DNA of 5,970 nt from Endomicrobium sp. (GCA_031262135.1 JAISIG010000015.1:1-5970); one strand, 5' to 3'. Positions 1 to 5,432 are shown, counted from the stretch's first letter. Numbers and translations are program-made. Notes: generated from the letters alone by a model not told the origin.

Positions 1-314
1 GCTGTTGCTGCAAGCAATATATTTTGAGTTGAAGCAGCACAATCCTGTGGTAAATACCCTTCATATGCAAGGTTACTATCTCCAAGTACTAATATAGCTA
101 ATGGTGCTGTTAAAATCATCTGTGCAGATTTATGAATCATAGCAATTTTTTTGTGCATAGTTTTATTTCTTATAACTAAAAAACTATAACATTTAGTATT
201 CATTGCTGTTGGTGAAGCCATAGCAGCTTGTAATATATAATTTAAGTCACTTTCTTTAACTTCTTCGCTTGTAAAATCTCTAATACTTTTCCTTTCAAAA
301 AATATATCTAACAT
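1..314 (-). CDS. Nitroreductase family protein, N-terminal part (runs off left edge)
   Basis: This reading frame starts at ATG 314-312 and stays open to base 1, giving 104 N-terminal residues. Members of the nitroreductase family are FMN-dependent cytoplasmic NAD(P)H oxidoreductases acting on nitro compounds, quinones or flavins; the substrate here cannot be told. The start MLDIFFERKSIRDFT (residues 1-15) carries the family's Arg-x-Ser-x-Arg FMN-phosphate motif (R8, S10, R12). ASPTAMN (33-39) matches the usual APSAMN segment, and QDCAASTQNILLAA (90-103) matches the central helix of the family. Family proteins are usually 160-190 residues, so roughly 40% is missing to the left. A GGAG at 328-331 is the only Shine-Dalgarno candidate and lies 13 nt from the ATG; an in-frame stop at 324-326 excludes an earlier start. 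The gene follows rplS by 38 nt on the same strand with no hairpin between them, so read-through from the ribosomal operon is plausible. The family call is firm and the specific activity is unknown. Confidence 0.88.
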   Translation of the reverse strand, partial: MLDIFFERKSIRDFTSEEVKESDLNYILQAAMASPTAMNTKCYSFLVIRNKTMHKKIAMIHKSAQMILTAPLAILVLGDSNLAYEGYLPQDCAASTQNILLAAT

Positions 315-352
315 ACAGTTTGATCATCTCCATATATATTTTTAACAAATTT

Positions 353-730
353 CTATTTCTTCATTCTTTTATTACTGATTTTTGAAGAATCCTCTATAAT
401 TCTTGCTGCTTTTCCTGTAAGTTTTCTTAAATAATACAATTTAGCTCGACGAATCTTCCCATATCTTATTATTTCGATTTTACTTATGCAAGGAGAATAT
501 AATGGGAAAATTTTTTCTACACCTATTCCAAAGGATATTTTACGAACAGTAAAAGTTTTAGATAGTTGCGTCCCTCTTATACGTATTACTATTCCATCAA
601 ATATTTGCAATTTTTCCTTATTATCTTCAAATAGTTTAAAATATACTTTAATTTGATCTCCTACTTGAAAGTGTATTTTAAAATCTTTTTTTATATTAAC
701 TATATCTTGTATTTCGTTTAATGATAACAC
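353..730 (-). CDS. rplS: 50S ribosomal protein L19
   Basis: Structural protein of the large ribosomal subunit, near the 30S-50S interface. The 125-residue product shows the L19 signature throughout: [12 protein letters not shown] (21-32), an [28 protein letters not shown] core (positions 50-73), [15 protein letters not shown] and [12 protein letters not shown] towards the C-terminus. Length is normal to slightly long (usual 113-120), with a basic tail ending in RMKK. The start is GTG, not ATG: a good Shine-Dalgarno sequence, AAAGGAA, sits 6 nt upstream, and no better start lies nearby. It is the last ribosomal gene of the operon, 61 nt after trmD, the usual position for rplS. The stop is TAG. 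Identification is secure. Confidence 0.97.
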   Translation of the reverse strand: MLSLNEIQDIVNIKKDFKIHFQVGDQIKVYFKLFEDNKEKLQIFDGIVIRIRGTQLSKTFTVRKISFGIGVEKIFPLYSPCISKIEIIRYGKIRRAKLYYLRKLTGKAARIIEDSSKISNKRMKK

Positions 731-736
731 TTTTTA

Positions 737-743
737 TTCCTTT
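737..743 (-). promoter_or_regulatory. Shine-Dalgarno site fixing the GTG start of rplS
   Basis: AAAGGAA on the minus strand, 6 nt before GTG 730-728. It decides the start of rplS, since no ATG lies at a suitable place. It falls in the 61-nt gap after trmD. Confidence 0.75.
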
Positions 744-791
744 AAAAATATATAGACATATTATATCAAACAAGATAAATCCTAAAATAAA

Positions 792-1487
792 TTACTTTTG
801 TAGTAATAAATCTGGCCTTCTAGTTTTAGTTTTTATATAAGCTTGCTTATCACGCCATTTTTGAATTTCTTTATGATTTCCTGACAATAACACCTTTGGG
901 ACTGTATATCCTCTAAAAACAGCTGGCCTTGTATAATTAGGGAAATCAAGTAAATTGCAAAAAAAAGAGTCATTTATAATAGATTTTGGATTTAGAACAC
1001 CAGGCAACATTCTAACGGTAGCATCAACAAGTGCCATAGCTGGAATTTCCCCACCACTCAACACATAATCCCCAATAGAAATTTCTTTATCGATATAATT
1101 TAAAACACGTTCATCTATTCCTTCATAATGTCCGCAAACAATAACTAAATGTTTAAACTTGGTTAAATCCAGTATAATATTATTATTTAAAAGAGATCCC
1201 TGTGGGGTCATATAAATTACATAAGGTTTATTATAACAATATTTATATGATGCATTTTTTCTTTTTACCCCTGTGCTTTTAATAGCTTCATATAAAGGCT
1301 CAGGTTTAATAACCATGCCAACACCACCGCCAAAAGGTCTATCATCAACTCTATTATCTTTAGCAAAAACTCTTACATTTACTAGATTAATTGAAATAAT
1401 TTGTTTTTCTATAGCTTTACTTAATAATCCTTTATTTAAAAACTCATTAAATATTTTAGGAAACAATGTTACAATATCAATTTTCAT
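792..1487 (-). CDS. trmD: tRNA (guanine-N1-)-methyltransferase TrmD
   Basis: SAM-dependent enzyme of the SPOUT (trefoil-knot) class that makes m1G at position 37 of tRNAs reading CNN codons, preventing +1 frameshifts; normally an essential homodimer. The 231-residue product begins MKIDIVTLFP, the standard TrmD start, so I use ATG 1487 rather than the ATG at 1520, which would add a low-complexity leader. Visible motifs are DDRPFGGGVGMV (48-59), YMTPQG (92-97), CGHYEGIDERV (118-128), EISIGDYVLSGGE (135-147) and VRMLPG (158-163). NDSF (172-175) holds D173, equivalent to the catalytic Asp of E. coli TrmD, and LLSGNH (200-205) is near the C-terminus. Length is at the short end of normal (230-250). 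The start overlaps the end of rimM by 11 nt, and there is no Shine-Dalgarno sequence upstream, only an A/T-rich TAT repeat, so translation is probably coupled to rimM (inference). Stop TAA. Confidence 0.97.
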   Translation of the reverse strand: MKIDIVTLFPKIFNEFLNKGLLSKAIEKQIISINLVNVRVFAKDNRVDDRPFGGGVGMVIKPEPLYEAIKSTGVKRKNASYKYCYNKPYVIYMTPQGSLLNNNIILDLTKFKHLVIVCGHYEGIDERVLNYIDKEISIGDYVLSGGEIPAMALVDATVRMLPGVLNPKSIINDSFFCNLLDFPNYTRPAVFRGYTVPKVLLSGNHKEIQKWRDKQAYIKTKTRRPDLLLQK

Positions 1488-1791
1488 ATAAATAATAATA
1501 ATAATTAACAATGTAATCATTACAGTTATTATCTATATATATCGAATGGCTATACTCTTCATGAAAAATAATAAAGAGCTTCCTTTGTATATAATTAACA
1601 TAAAGCCTTTGACTATATAAAACTGGAATAATTACTTCTTTATCGTCACTTTTAATATTTAATATATTTTCATATGTTTTAGATTTAATAACATTTTTGA
1701 CAATCCCTATATAATCTCCTTCGTGATTAAAAACTCTAAAGCCAATAATATTCATAACTATACTATGATGACTATTATAAGAATAATTCAT
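1477..1791 (-). CDS. rimM: Truncated RimM: C-terminal PRC-barrel domain only
   Basis: RimM is a 30S maturation factor that binds ribosomal protein S19 and helps assemble the 16S rRNA head; it is usually about 165-180 residues with an N-terminal RimM domain and a C-terminal PRC barrel. This 104-residue product begins almost at the domain linker. Residues from about NIIGFRVFNHEGDYIGIV (14-31) through KEVIIPVLYSQRLYVNYIQRKLFI (positions 51-74) match the PRC barrel (compare the usual DLIGL.V...G..LG.V and KE.LIP), whereas the N-terminal domain is absent. A tail of about 30 residues, rich in Asn and Tyr, follows. The start ATG 1791 is the first available; an in-frame stop (1804-1806) blocks extension, and AGGA at 1807-1810 is 15 nt away. 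Its place between the KH gene and trmD confirms identity. It may be a functional mini-RimM or a decaying gene. Stop TGA lies inside trmD. Confidence 0.8.
   Translation of the reverse strand: MNYSYNSHHSIVMNIIGFRVFNHEGDYIGIVKNVIKSKTYENILNIKSDDKEVIIPVLYSQRLYVNYIQRKLFIIFHEEYSHSIYIDNNCNDYIVNYYYYLYEN
1489..1504. repeat. Short trinucleotide (TAT/ATA) repeat at the rimM-trmD junction
   Basis: Four TAT codons followed by TTA TAT on the minus strand encode the Tyr run in the RimM tail. The repeat directly precedes and reaches the trmD ATG, where a Shine-Dalgarno site would be expected. Confidence 0.6.
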
Positions 1792-1820
1792 TTTTAGTTT
1801 ATATTATCCTTCTCTTTACG

Positions 1821-1840
1821 AATAATCTTTCTAGATTACT
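1821..1840 (-). other. Intercistronic hairpin between the KH gene and truncated rimM
   Basis: On the minus-strand transcript AGTAATCT (1840-1833) can pair with AGATTATT (1828-1821) around the 4-nt loop AGAA, giving 8 pairs including one G-U. It lies in the 56-nt gap just upstream of the AAGGAT that precedes rimM and has no T-run after it, so it is not a terminator. It could be an mRNA processing or translation-control element, or chance in A/T-rich DNA. Confidence 0.35.
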
Positions 1841-1847
1841 TTTAATT

Positions 1848-2078
1848 TTATTCTACAACTTCAATAGTTGCCCTTTTATCAAGTTTAGCTGAAGCAGAAT
1901 TAATTATCACTCTTATTGCTTTGATAATTCTACCTTCCTTACCAATGATCTTCCCTTTATCTGCATCATCTACTTTCAGTTCAAGGACTGTCGTTCTTTC
2001 ACCATTGACTTCTTGTACTTCTACTTTATCTGGATGATCTACTAAAGCTTTCGCTATTAAAAGAACTAATTCTTTCAT
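1848..2078 (-). CDS. khpA: KH-domain RNA-binding protein (KhpA-like)
   Basis: Small cytoplasmic RNA-binding protein of the KhpA family, which in several bacteria binds many RNAs, often together with KhpB/Jag. The 76-residue product is full length for the family. It consists of one KH fold with the diagnostic RNA-binding loop GKEG at residues 46-49, within [10 protein letters not shown] (41-50) followed by IIKAI. The N-terminal helix [19 protein letters not shown] is also typical. ATG 2078 has a proper Shine-Dalgarno sequence, AGGAG, 7 nt upstream (2086-2090). It sits 20 nt after rpsP and before rimM, the standard position for this gene in the S16-L19 operon. It is one of the best-conserved proteins in the window. 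The stop is TAA. The family is certain; the particular RNA targets are not. Confidence 0.95.
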   Translation of the reverse strand: MKELVLLIAKALVDHPDKVEVQEVNGERTTVLELKVDDADKGKIIGKEGRIIKAIRVIINSASAKLDKRATIEVVE

Positions 2079-2098
2079 CTTCTTTCTCCTCTATCTTC

Positions 2099-2347
2099 CT
2101 ATTGATTTTCATTTTTTTTTCTAGATATTATATCATTTAATCTTTTTGAAACTGTTGCTCCTACTTTAATCCAATAAGTAAATCTTTGATCATTTATCAT
2201 TAAACAATTATTTTTAATCATTGGATCATAATTCCCAAGTACTTCTATAGGTTTCCCATCTCTTTGTTTTCTTTTATCAATTGCTACAACTTTATAATAA
2301 GGTCGTTTCAATTTTCCTGTTCTTTGCAATCTTAAGCGAACTGTCAT
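2099..2347 (-). CDS. rpsP: 30S ribosomal protein S16
   Basis: Small-subunit ribosomal protein that binds 16S rRNA early in 30S assembly. The 82-residue product starts MTVRLRLQRTGKLKRPYYKVVAID, the canonical S16 start, followed by RDGKPIEVLGNYDPM (positions 29-43) and, in the second half, RFTYWIKVGATVSKRL, corresponding to the conserved ...YWL..GAQPS..V segment. Length is normal (75-90). The start is fixed by this conserved N-terminus. The Shine-Dalgarno sequence AAGGAGG (2364-2370) is strong but 16 nt from the ATG, longer than usual. It is the first gene of the rpsP-KH-rimM-trmD-rplS operon, with a 96-nt gap to the gene upstream that contains a possible promoter. The stop is TAG. Identification is secure. 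Confidence 0.97.
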   Translation of the reverse strand: MTVRLRLQRTGKLKRPYYKVVAIDKRKQRDGKPIEVLGNYDPMIKNNCLMINDQRFTYWIKVGATVSKRLNDIISRKKNENQ

Positions 2348-2363
2348 AAAATTTTTATGAATT

Positions 2364-2370
2364 CCTCCTT
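2364..2370 (-). promoter_or_regulatory. Strong but distant Shine-Dalgarno site of rpsP
   Basis: AAGGAGG on the minus strand is the longest anti-16S match in the window, yet 16 nt separate it from the rpsP ATG, whose place is fixed by the conserved S16 N-terminus. Usual spacing is about 5-10 nt. Confidence 0.6.
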
Positions 2371-2395
2371 ATTAATAAAAACTTACATATCTATC

Positions 2396-2424
2396 AGTAT
2401 ATAATATATATACATAAAATAAAA
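2396..2424 (-). promoter_or_regulatory. Possible sigma70-type promoter for the rpsP operon
   Basis: TATACT at 2401-2396 is a 5/6 match to the -10 box. The candidate -35 region, about 16-17 nt upstream (TTTATT or TTTTAT), is weak. The leader would be around 40 nt. In DNA this A/T-rich such matches occur by chance, so confidence is low; the 96-nt gap at the head of a ribosomal operon is the main support. No terminator hairpin separates it from the upstream GGGtGRT gene, so read-through is also possible. Confidence 0.3.
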
Positions 2425-2443
2425 GATAAAGAAAAAATATTTC

Positions 2444-3448
2444 TTACCTAGTATTTTCCTCTATAGCAACAGAAATTGCAACAGTAGCTCCAACAATAGG
2501 ATTATTTCCCATACCTATAAATCCCATCATTTCTACGTGAGCAGGAACAGAGGATGATCCTGCAAACTGAACATCGCTATGCATACGCCCCATTATATCT
2601 GTCATTCCATAAGAAGCAGGGCCTGATCCTATATTATCTGGATGCAATGTTCTGCCAGTGCCTCCACCAGAAGCTACAGAAAAATAGTTTTTATTATTTT
2701 CATAAGTCCATTTTTTATATGTCCCAGCAACAGGATGTTGAAATCTAGTTGGATTTGTAGAATTTCCAGTAATTGAGATATCTACATTCTCATTAATCAT
2801 AATAGCAACTCCTTCATTTACATCGTCTGCTCCATAAACTTTTACTGTTGAATTAATTGTATTTTCTGAAAAATCATTTTTTTTAAGTATATTTAATTTT
2901 CCTGTTAATTGATCATATTGAGTTTCTACGTATGTAAAACCATTAATTCTACTAATAATATAAGCAGCATCTTTACCTAAACCATTTAATATAACCTTAA
3001 GAGGGATAGTCCTTACTTTATTAGCTGCTTTTGCTATACCTAAAGCCCCTCCTGCAGCTGCAAAACTCTCATGCCCAGCTAAAAAGCAAAAACATTGTGT
3101 TTTTTCTGTTAATAACATAGAGGCTAGATTTCCATGTCCTATTCCTATATGACGCTGTTCAGCCACTGACCCTGGAAGACAAAATGCTTGCAATCCAATC
3201 CCTAAAACTTTAGCAATTTGCGAGGCATTATGTAAATTATTCTTAATAGCTATGGCTGCCCCTACGGTATAAGCCCAAATAGCATCATCAAAAGCAATCT
3301 GTTGAATAGATTTGACAATCTTATTTATATCAATTGCATTCTCAAGGCAAATATTTTTTGCTTCTTCTAATGTTGCAATTCCATATTGTTGCAATGTATT
3401 ATTTATCTTCTTTATTCTTTGATCATAATTTTCAAATTTTGCTAGCAC
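2444..3448 (-). CDS. GGGtGRT-family protein of unknown function
   Basis: The 334-residue product belongs to the family named after its GGGTGRT motif, visible here at residues 261-267 and followed by LHPDNIGSGPASYGMTDIMG (268-287). Other striking segments are PGSVAEQRHIGIGHGNLASM (92-111), FLAGHESFAAAGGALGIAKAA (positions 122-142) and a Gly-rich end, MMGFIGMGNNPIVGATVAISVAIEE (positions 307-331). No signal peptide or clear transmembrane protein topology is seen, so it is probably cytoplasmic. Family function is not established to my knowledge; the Gly-rich loops suggest binding of a ligand or nucleotide (inference). Homologs are commonly encoded next to a NifU-like scaffold protein, as here. 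The start is GTG 3448, with AAGGAG 8 nt upstream; that Shine-Dalgarno sequence directly abuts the stop of the NifU-like gene, so the two are co-transcribed and probably translationally coupled. Stop TAA. Family assignment is strong; I assign no activity. Confidence 0.9.
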   Translation of the reverse strand: MLAKFENYDQRIKKINNTLQQYGIATLEEAKNICLENAIDINKIVKSIQQIAFDDAIWAYTVGAAIAIKNNLHNASQIAKVLGIGLQAFCLPGSVAEQRHIGIGHGNLASMLLTEKTQCFCFLAGHESFAAAGGALGIAKAANKVRTIPLKVILNGLGKDAAYIISRINGFTYVETQYDQLTGKLNILKKNDFSENTINSTVKVYGADDVNEGVAIMINENVDISITGNSTNPTRFQHPVAGTYKKWTYENNKNYFSVASGGGTGRTLHPDNIGSGPASYGMTDIMGRMHSDVQFAGSSSVPAHVEMMGFIGMGNNPIVGATVAISVAIEENTR

Positions 3449-3456
3449 AAACTTTT

Positions 3457-3462
3457 CTCCTT
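3457..3462 (-). promoter_or_regulatory. Shine-Dalgarno site fixing the GTG start of the GGGtGRT gene
   Basis: AAGGAG on the minus strand, immediately after the TAA of the NifU-like gene (3463-3465) and 8 nt before GTG 3448. It supports the non-ATG start and a tight two-gene operon. Confidence 0.8.
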
Positions 3463-4170
3463 TTATTCTTTTCTTGGATCTATTTGTGTGACAGCTTCAT
3501 GAAATCTACCATATGTTCCTATATTATTTTCAAAAGCTTCTTTATGGGATACTCCATTTTTTATATCATCCATCATTTTCCCAAGATTAATAAACTGATA
3601 TCCTATTACTTCATTTTGTTGATCTAACCCTAATTTTAATATATAGCCTTCGGCTATTTCTAAATAACGCACTCCTTTTACTTCGGTACTATATATTGTT
3701 CCTAATTGAGAACGAAGGCTTTTCCCTAAATCCTCTCTACAAGCCCCAATCGGTAAGCCTCCTTTAGAAAAAGCAGTTTGTGTCCTTCCATAAATAATTT
3801 GAAGAAATAGTTCTCTCATAGCAGTATTTATTGCATCACAAACTAAATCTGAATTTAAAGCTTCTAATATAGTTTTTCCGCATAAAATCTCTGCCGCCAT
3901 AGCAGCAGAATGAGTCATTCCACTACATCCTACAGTTTCAATCAAGGCTTCTTTTATAATCCCGCATTTTACATTTATTGTAAGTTTACATGCACCTTGT
4001 TGAGGAGCGCACCATCCAATACCATGTGTCAGGCCAGATATATCTTGAATTTGTGTAGCTTTAACCCATGCACCATGTTCTGGAATAGCAGCAGGCCCAT
4101 TCTTTGGCCCTTTTTCTACTTTTTTCATATTTTTAATTTCATTAAGTTCATAGTTATCATTACAGCACAT
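3463..4170 (-). CDS. NifU-like iron-sulfur scaffold-family protein
   Basis: The 235-residue protein resembles the IscU/NifU-N scaffold fold, in which cysteines hold a nascent Fe-S cluster for transfer to apoproteins. ETVGCSGMTHSAAMAAEILCGKTILEAL (positions 78-105) mirrors the scaffold pattern of a Gly-Cys loop, a helix and a GKTLDEA-like motif. Cysteines are plentiful: C54, C61, C69, C82, C97, C111 and C144, of which C54-C61 (GWCAPQQGAC), C69 and C82 are the likeliest ligands (inference). It is longer than IscU (about 128 residues), with an added N-terminal GPAAIPEHGAW segment and a distinct C-terminal half (RTQTAFSKGGLPIGACREDLG, positions 129-149). It is the usual partner of GGGtGRT proteins, whose gene begins 14 nt downstream. 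ATG 4170 has only a weak AGGGG 11 nt upstream; ATG 4128 is a less likely start. Commonly annotated as Fe-S assembly scaffold; a true scaffold role is unproven. Stop TAA. Confidence 0.87.
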   Translation of the reverse strand: MCCNDNYELNEIKNMKKVEKGPKNGPAAIPEHGAWVKATQIQDISGLTHGIGWCAPQQGACKLTINVKCGIIKEALIETVGCSGMTHSAAMAAEILCGKTILEALNSDLVCDAINTAMRELFLQIIYGRTQTAFSKGGLPIGACREDLGKSLRSQLGTIYSTEVKGVRYLEIAEGYILKLGLDQQNEVIGYQFINLGKMMDDIKNGVSHKEAFENNIGTYGRFHEAVTQIDPRKE

Positions 4171-4355
4171 AATTTTATATACCCCTATATCTTCTAAACA
4201 TATATTTTATTCAAAACGTATTGTACTAAAATAATATCAAAAAAAATAAAAAAAATATTAGTGAACCAATTTGATTATCAAAGTTAACATATTATATATT
4301 ATTATAAATCAAGAGATTTACTATTATAGTGTTCTATTTTGACCTAATTTTTGAA
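4171..4355 (-). other. A/T-rich leader between tRNA-Ser and the NifU-like gene
   Basis: This 185-nt gap has no gene. It contains, in minus-strand order, a TATAAT within the palindrome CTATTATAG (4322-4330), a 6-1-6 palindrome TTTGATTATCAAA (4270-4282), and a T8-A-T8 tract (4239-4255) that lacks a G+C-rich stem. I find no convincing -35/-10 pair for the NifU-like gene and no clear intrinsic terminator for the tRNA, so the tRNA and the two-gene module could share a transcript. Confidence 0.5.
4270..4282. promoter_or_regulatory. Perfect 6-1-6 palindrome, candidate operator
   Basis: TTTGAT-T-ATCAAA lies 100 nt upstream of the NifU-like start. It resembles FNR/CRP-type half-sites (TTGAT...ATCAA), but the gap is 1 nt rather than 4, so it is not a standard FNR box. 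A regulator is not identified; chance is possible in this base composition. Confidence 0.25.
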
Positions 4356-4450
4356 CGGAGGGGGAGAGATTTGAACTCTCGGTACAGACTTTATAATCTA
4401 TACACCAGTTTAGCAAACCGGCGCACTAAACCAAACTATGCGACCCCTCC
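4356..4450 (-). tRNA. tRNA-Ser(GCU)
   Basis: Class II tRNA decoding AGC and AGU serine codons. The acceptor stem GGAGGGG (4450-4444) pairs fully with CCCCTCC (4363-4357), and the discriminator is G (4356), the bacterial seryl identity base. The D arm GCA...TGC contains the GG pair. The anticodon stem CCGGT/ACTGG (one G-U) encloses loop TTGCTAA with anticodon GCT at 4414-4412. The long variable arm GTATAGA/TCTGTAC forms 7 pairs (one G-U), diagnostic for Ser. The T arm GAGAG-TTCAAAT-CTCTC is perfect. The 3' CCA is not encoded (TTC follows), so a CCA-adding enzyme is required. The gene is divergent from folD and precedes the NifU-like gene on the same strand. Confidence 0.97.
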
Positions 4451-4475
4451 TAAAAAAACTTCAGTCAAAACATTT

Positions 4476-4504
4476 AGTATACAAAAAAGTTATAATTATA
4501 ACAA
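4476..4504 (-). promoter_or_regulatory. Probable sigma70-type promoter of tRNA-Ser
   Basis: TTGTTA (4504-4499, 4/6 of the -35 consensus), a 17-nt spacer, then TATACT (4481-4476, 5/6 of the -10 consensus). Transcription would begin near 4469, about 19 nt before the mature tRNA. This is the best-formed promoter in the window and lies where it is expected. Confidence 0.6.
4491..4496 (+). promoter_or_regulatory. Possible -10 box for folD
   Basis: TATAAT, a perfect -10 match, lies 51 nt before the folD ATG inside the divergent spacer and within the spacer of the tRNA promoter on the other strand. The only -35 candidate (AAAACA, 4467-4472, 18-nt spacing) is weak. The call rests on position and the -10 alone. 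Confidence 0.3.
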
Positions 4505-4541
4505 ATAGAAATATACATACAATAAGGAGCAACAAAAATTT

Positions 4542-5432
4542 ATGGAAATGCTTAATGGGAGAGAATTGGCAAAAAACATTAAAAAAACAATAACAGAAAA
4601 AATCAAAATAATTACTAAAACAACGAATCAAAATCCAGCATTGGCTACTGTATTAATAGGGGAAAATCCAGCTAGTCAAATCTATATTCAATCAAAAATA
4701 AAAGCTTGTCATGAAGTAGGAATTAAGTCTTATCATTACAATCTTTCAACTAACGCTACAGAGCGTGATATCATTAATTTAATTAATGATCTAAATAATA
4801 ATTCAAACATTAATGGAATTCTCTTGCAATTGCCATTACCACAACATTCACTAACTAATAATTGCATTAATACAATAAATCCTAATAAAGATGTTGATGG
4901 ATTGCATCCTCTAAGTTATGGAAGATTTAGCTTATTAAAATCCTGGGAAGATATTCTTAAAAGTAATCTTTTGGTTCCTTGTACGCCTCTAGGTATTATG
5001 AAACTGTTGCAATATTATAATATAGAAGTTAATAAAAAATTAGTTCTTGTTATTGGAAGATCGAATCTTGTTGGTAAACCCATAGCTATGCTTATGCTTG
5101 CAAAAAATGCAACAGTTATTATGGCTCATTCCAAGACAGTTAATTTAAAACAACTTACAGCTATTGCAGATATTATAATAATTGCTATTGGAATTCCAAA
5201 TTTTTTAAGTAACAAATATAGTCTGAAAAAAGGGGTTGTTATAATCGATGTTGGAATTAATAGAACCCAACATGGCATTTGTGGAGATGTAGATTTAGAC
5301 TATGTAAAAACTAAAAATGTAGCTATATCTCCAGTTCCAGGAGGAGTTGGTACTATGACAATAACAATGCTATTAGAAAACACTTTAAAGGCTTTTATTA
5401 ATCAAAATAAATTAAAATTTCCACAATTATAA
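4542..5432 (+). CDS. folD: Bifunctional methylene-THF dehydrogenase / methenyl-THF cyclohydrolase FolD
   Basis: Cytoplasmic enzyme interconverting 5,10-methylene-THF, 5,10-methenyl-THF and 10-formyl-THF with NAD(P), feeding purine and formyl-Met synthesis. The 296-residue product is full length (usual 280-300). ENPASQIYIQSKIKAC (41-56) contains the catalytic Tyr-x3-Lys pair (Y48, K52). LLQLPLP (94-100) and KDVDGLHPL (116-124) build the folate site. VPCTPLG (145-151) precedes the Rossmann GRSNLVGKP (172-180), and DVGIN (236-240), GDVD and SPVPGGVGTMT (263-273) close the domain. Two oddities: about 8 extra residues between YGR (126-128) and PCTP compared with E. coli FolD, and Thr where GPMT is usual. 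AAGGAG (4524-4529) lies 12 nt before ATG 4542; a second ATG at 4548 is further away. It is monocistronic and convergent with the next gene. Stop TAA. Confidence 0.97.
   Translation: MEMLNGRELAKNIKKTITEKIKIITKTTNQNPALATVLIGENPASQIYIQSKIKACHEVGIKSYHYNLSTNATERDIINLINDLNNNSNINGILLQLPLPQHSLTNNCINTINPNKDVDGLHPLSYGRFSLLKSWEDILKSNLLVPCTPLGIMKLLQYYNIEVNKKLVLVIGRSNLVGKPIAMLMLAKNATVIMAHSKTVNLKQLTAIADIIIIAIGIPNFLSNKYSLKKGVVIIDVGINRTQHGICGDVDLDYVKTKNVAISPVPGGVGTMTITMLLENTLKAFINQNKLKFPQL

Noticed and set aside
1477..1479. Alternative genetic code with TGA read as Trp
   Set aside because: TGG codes Trp in TrmD and the other genes, and no conserved protein needs TGA as a sense codon.
1273..1491. Plus-strand open frame of 72 codons
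   Set aside because: It is antisense to trmD, whose conserved motifs fix the real frame; no family features.
1488..1520. Upstream ATG giving an 11-residue longer TrmD
   Set aside because: The added residues are an Ile-rich low-complexity run from the repeat, while MKIDIVTLFP at 1487 is the conserved TrmD N-terminus.
2554..2748. Plus-strand open frame of 64 codons
   Set aside because: It lies wholly opposite the conserved C-terminal part of the GGGtGRT gene and resembles nothing known.
3334..3627. Plus-strand hydrophobic open frame of 97 codons
   Set aside because: It spans the antisense of the GGGtGRT start and the NifU-like gene end; the hydrophobicity comes from A/T-rich complement codons, and no ribosome binding site was seen.
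3910..4197. Plus-strand open frame of 95 codons
   Set aside because: It is antisense to the cysteine-rich N-terminal half of the NifU-like gene; its aromatic content is a complement artefact.
4239..4255. T8-A-T8 tract (minus strand) as an intrinsic terminator of the tRNA gene
   Set aside because: No G+C-containing stem precedes it closely; the nearby palindrome is A/T-rich and separated by over 10 nt.
4270..4282. FNR box
   Set aside because: The half-sites resemble TTGAT/ATCAA, but the spacer is 1 nt rather than the required 4.
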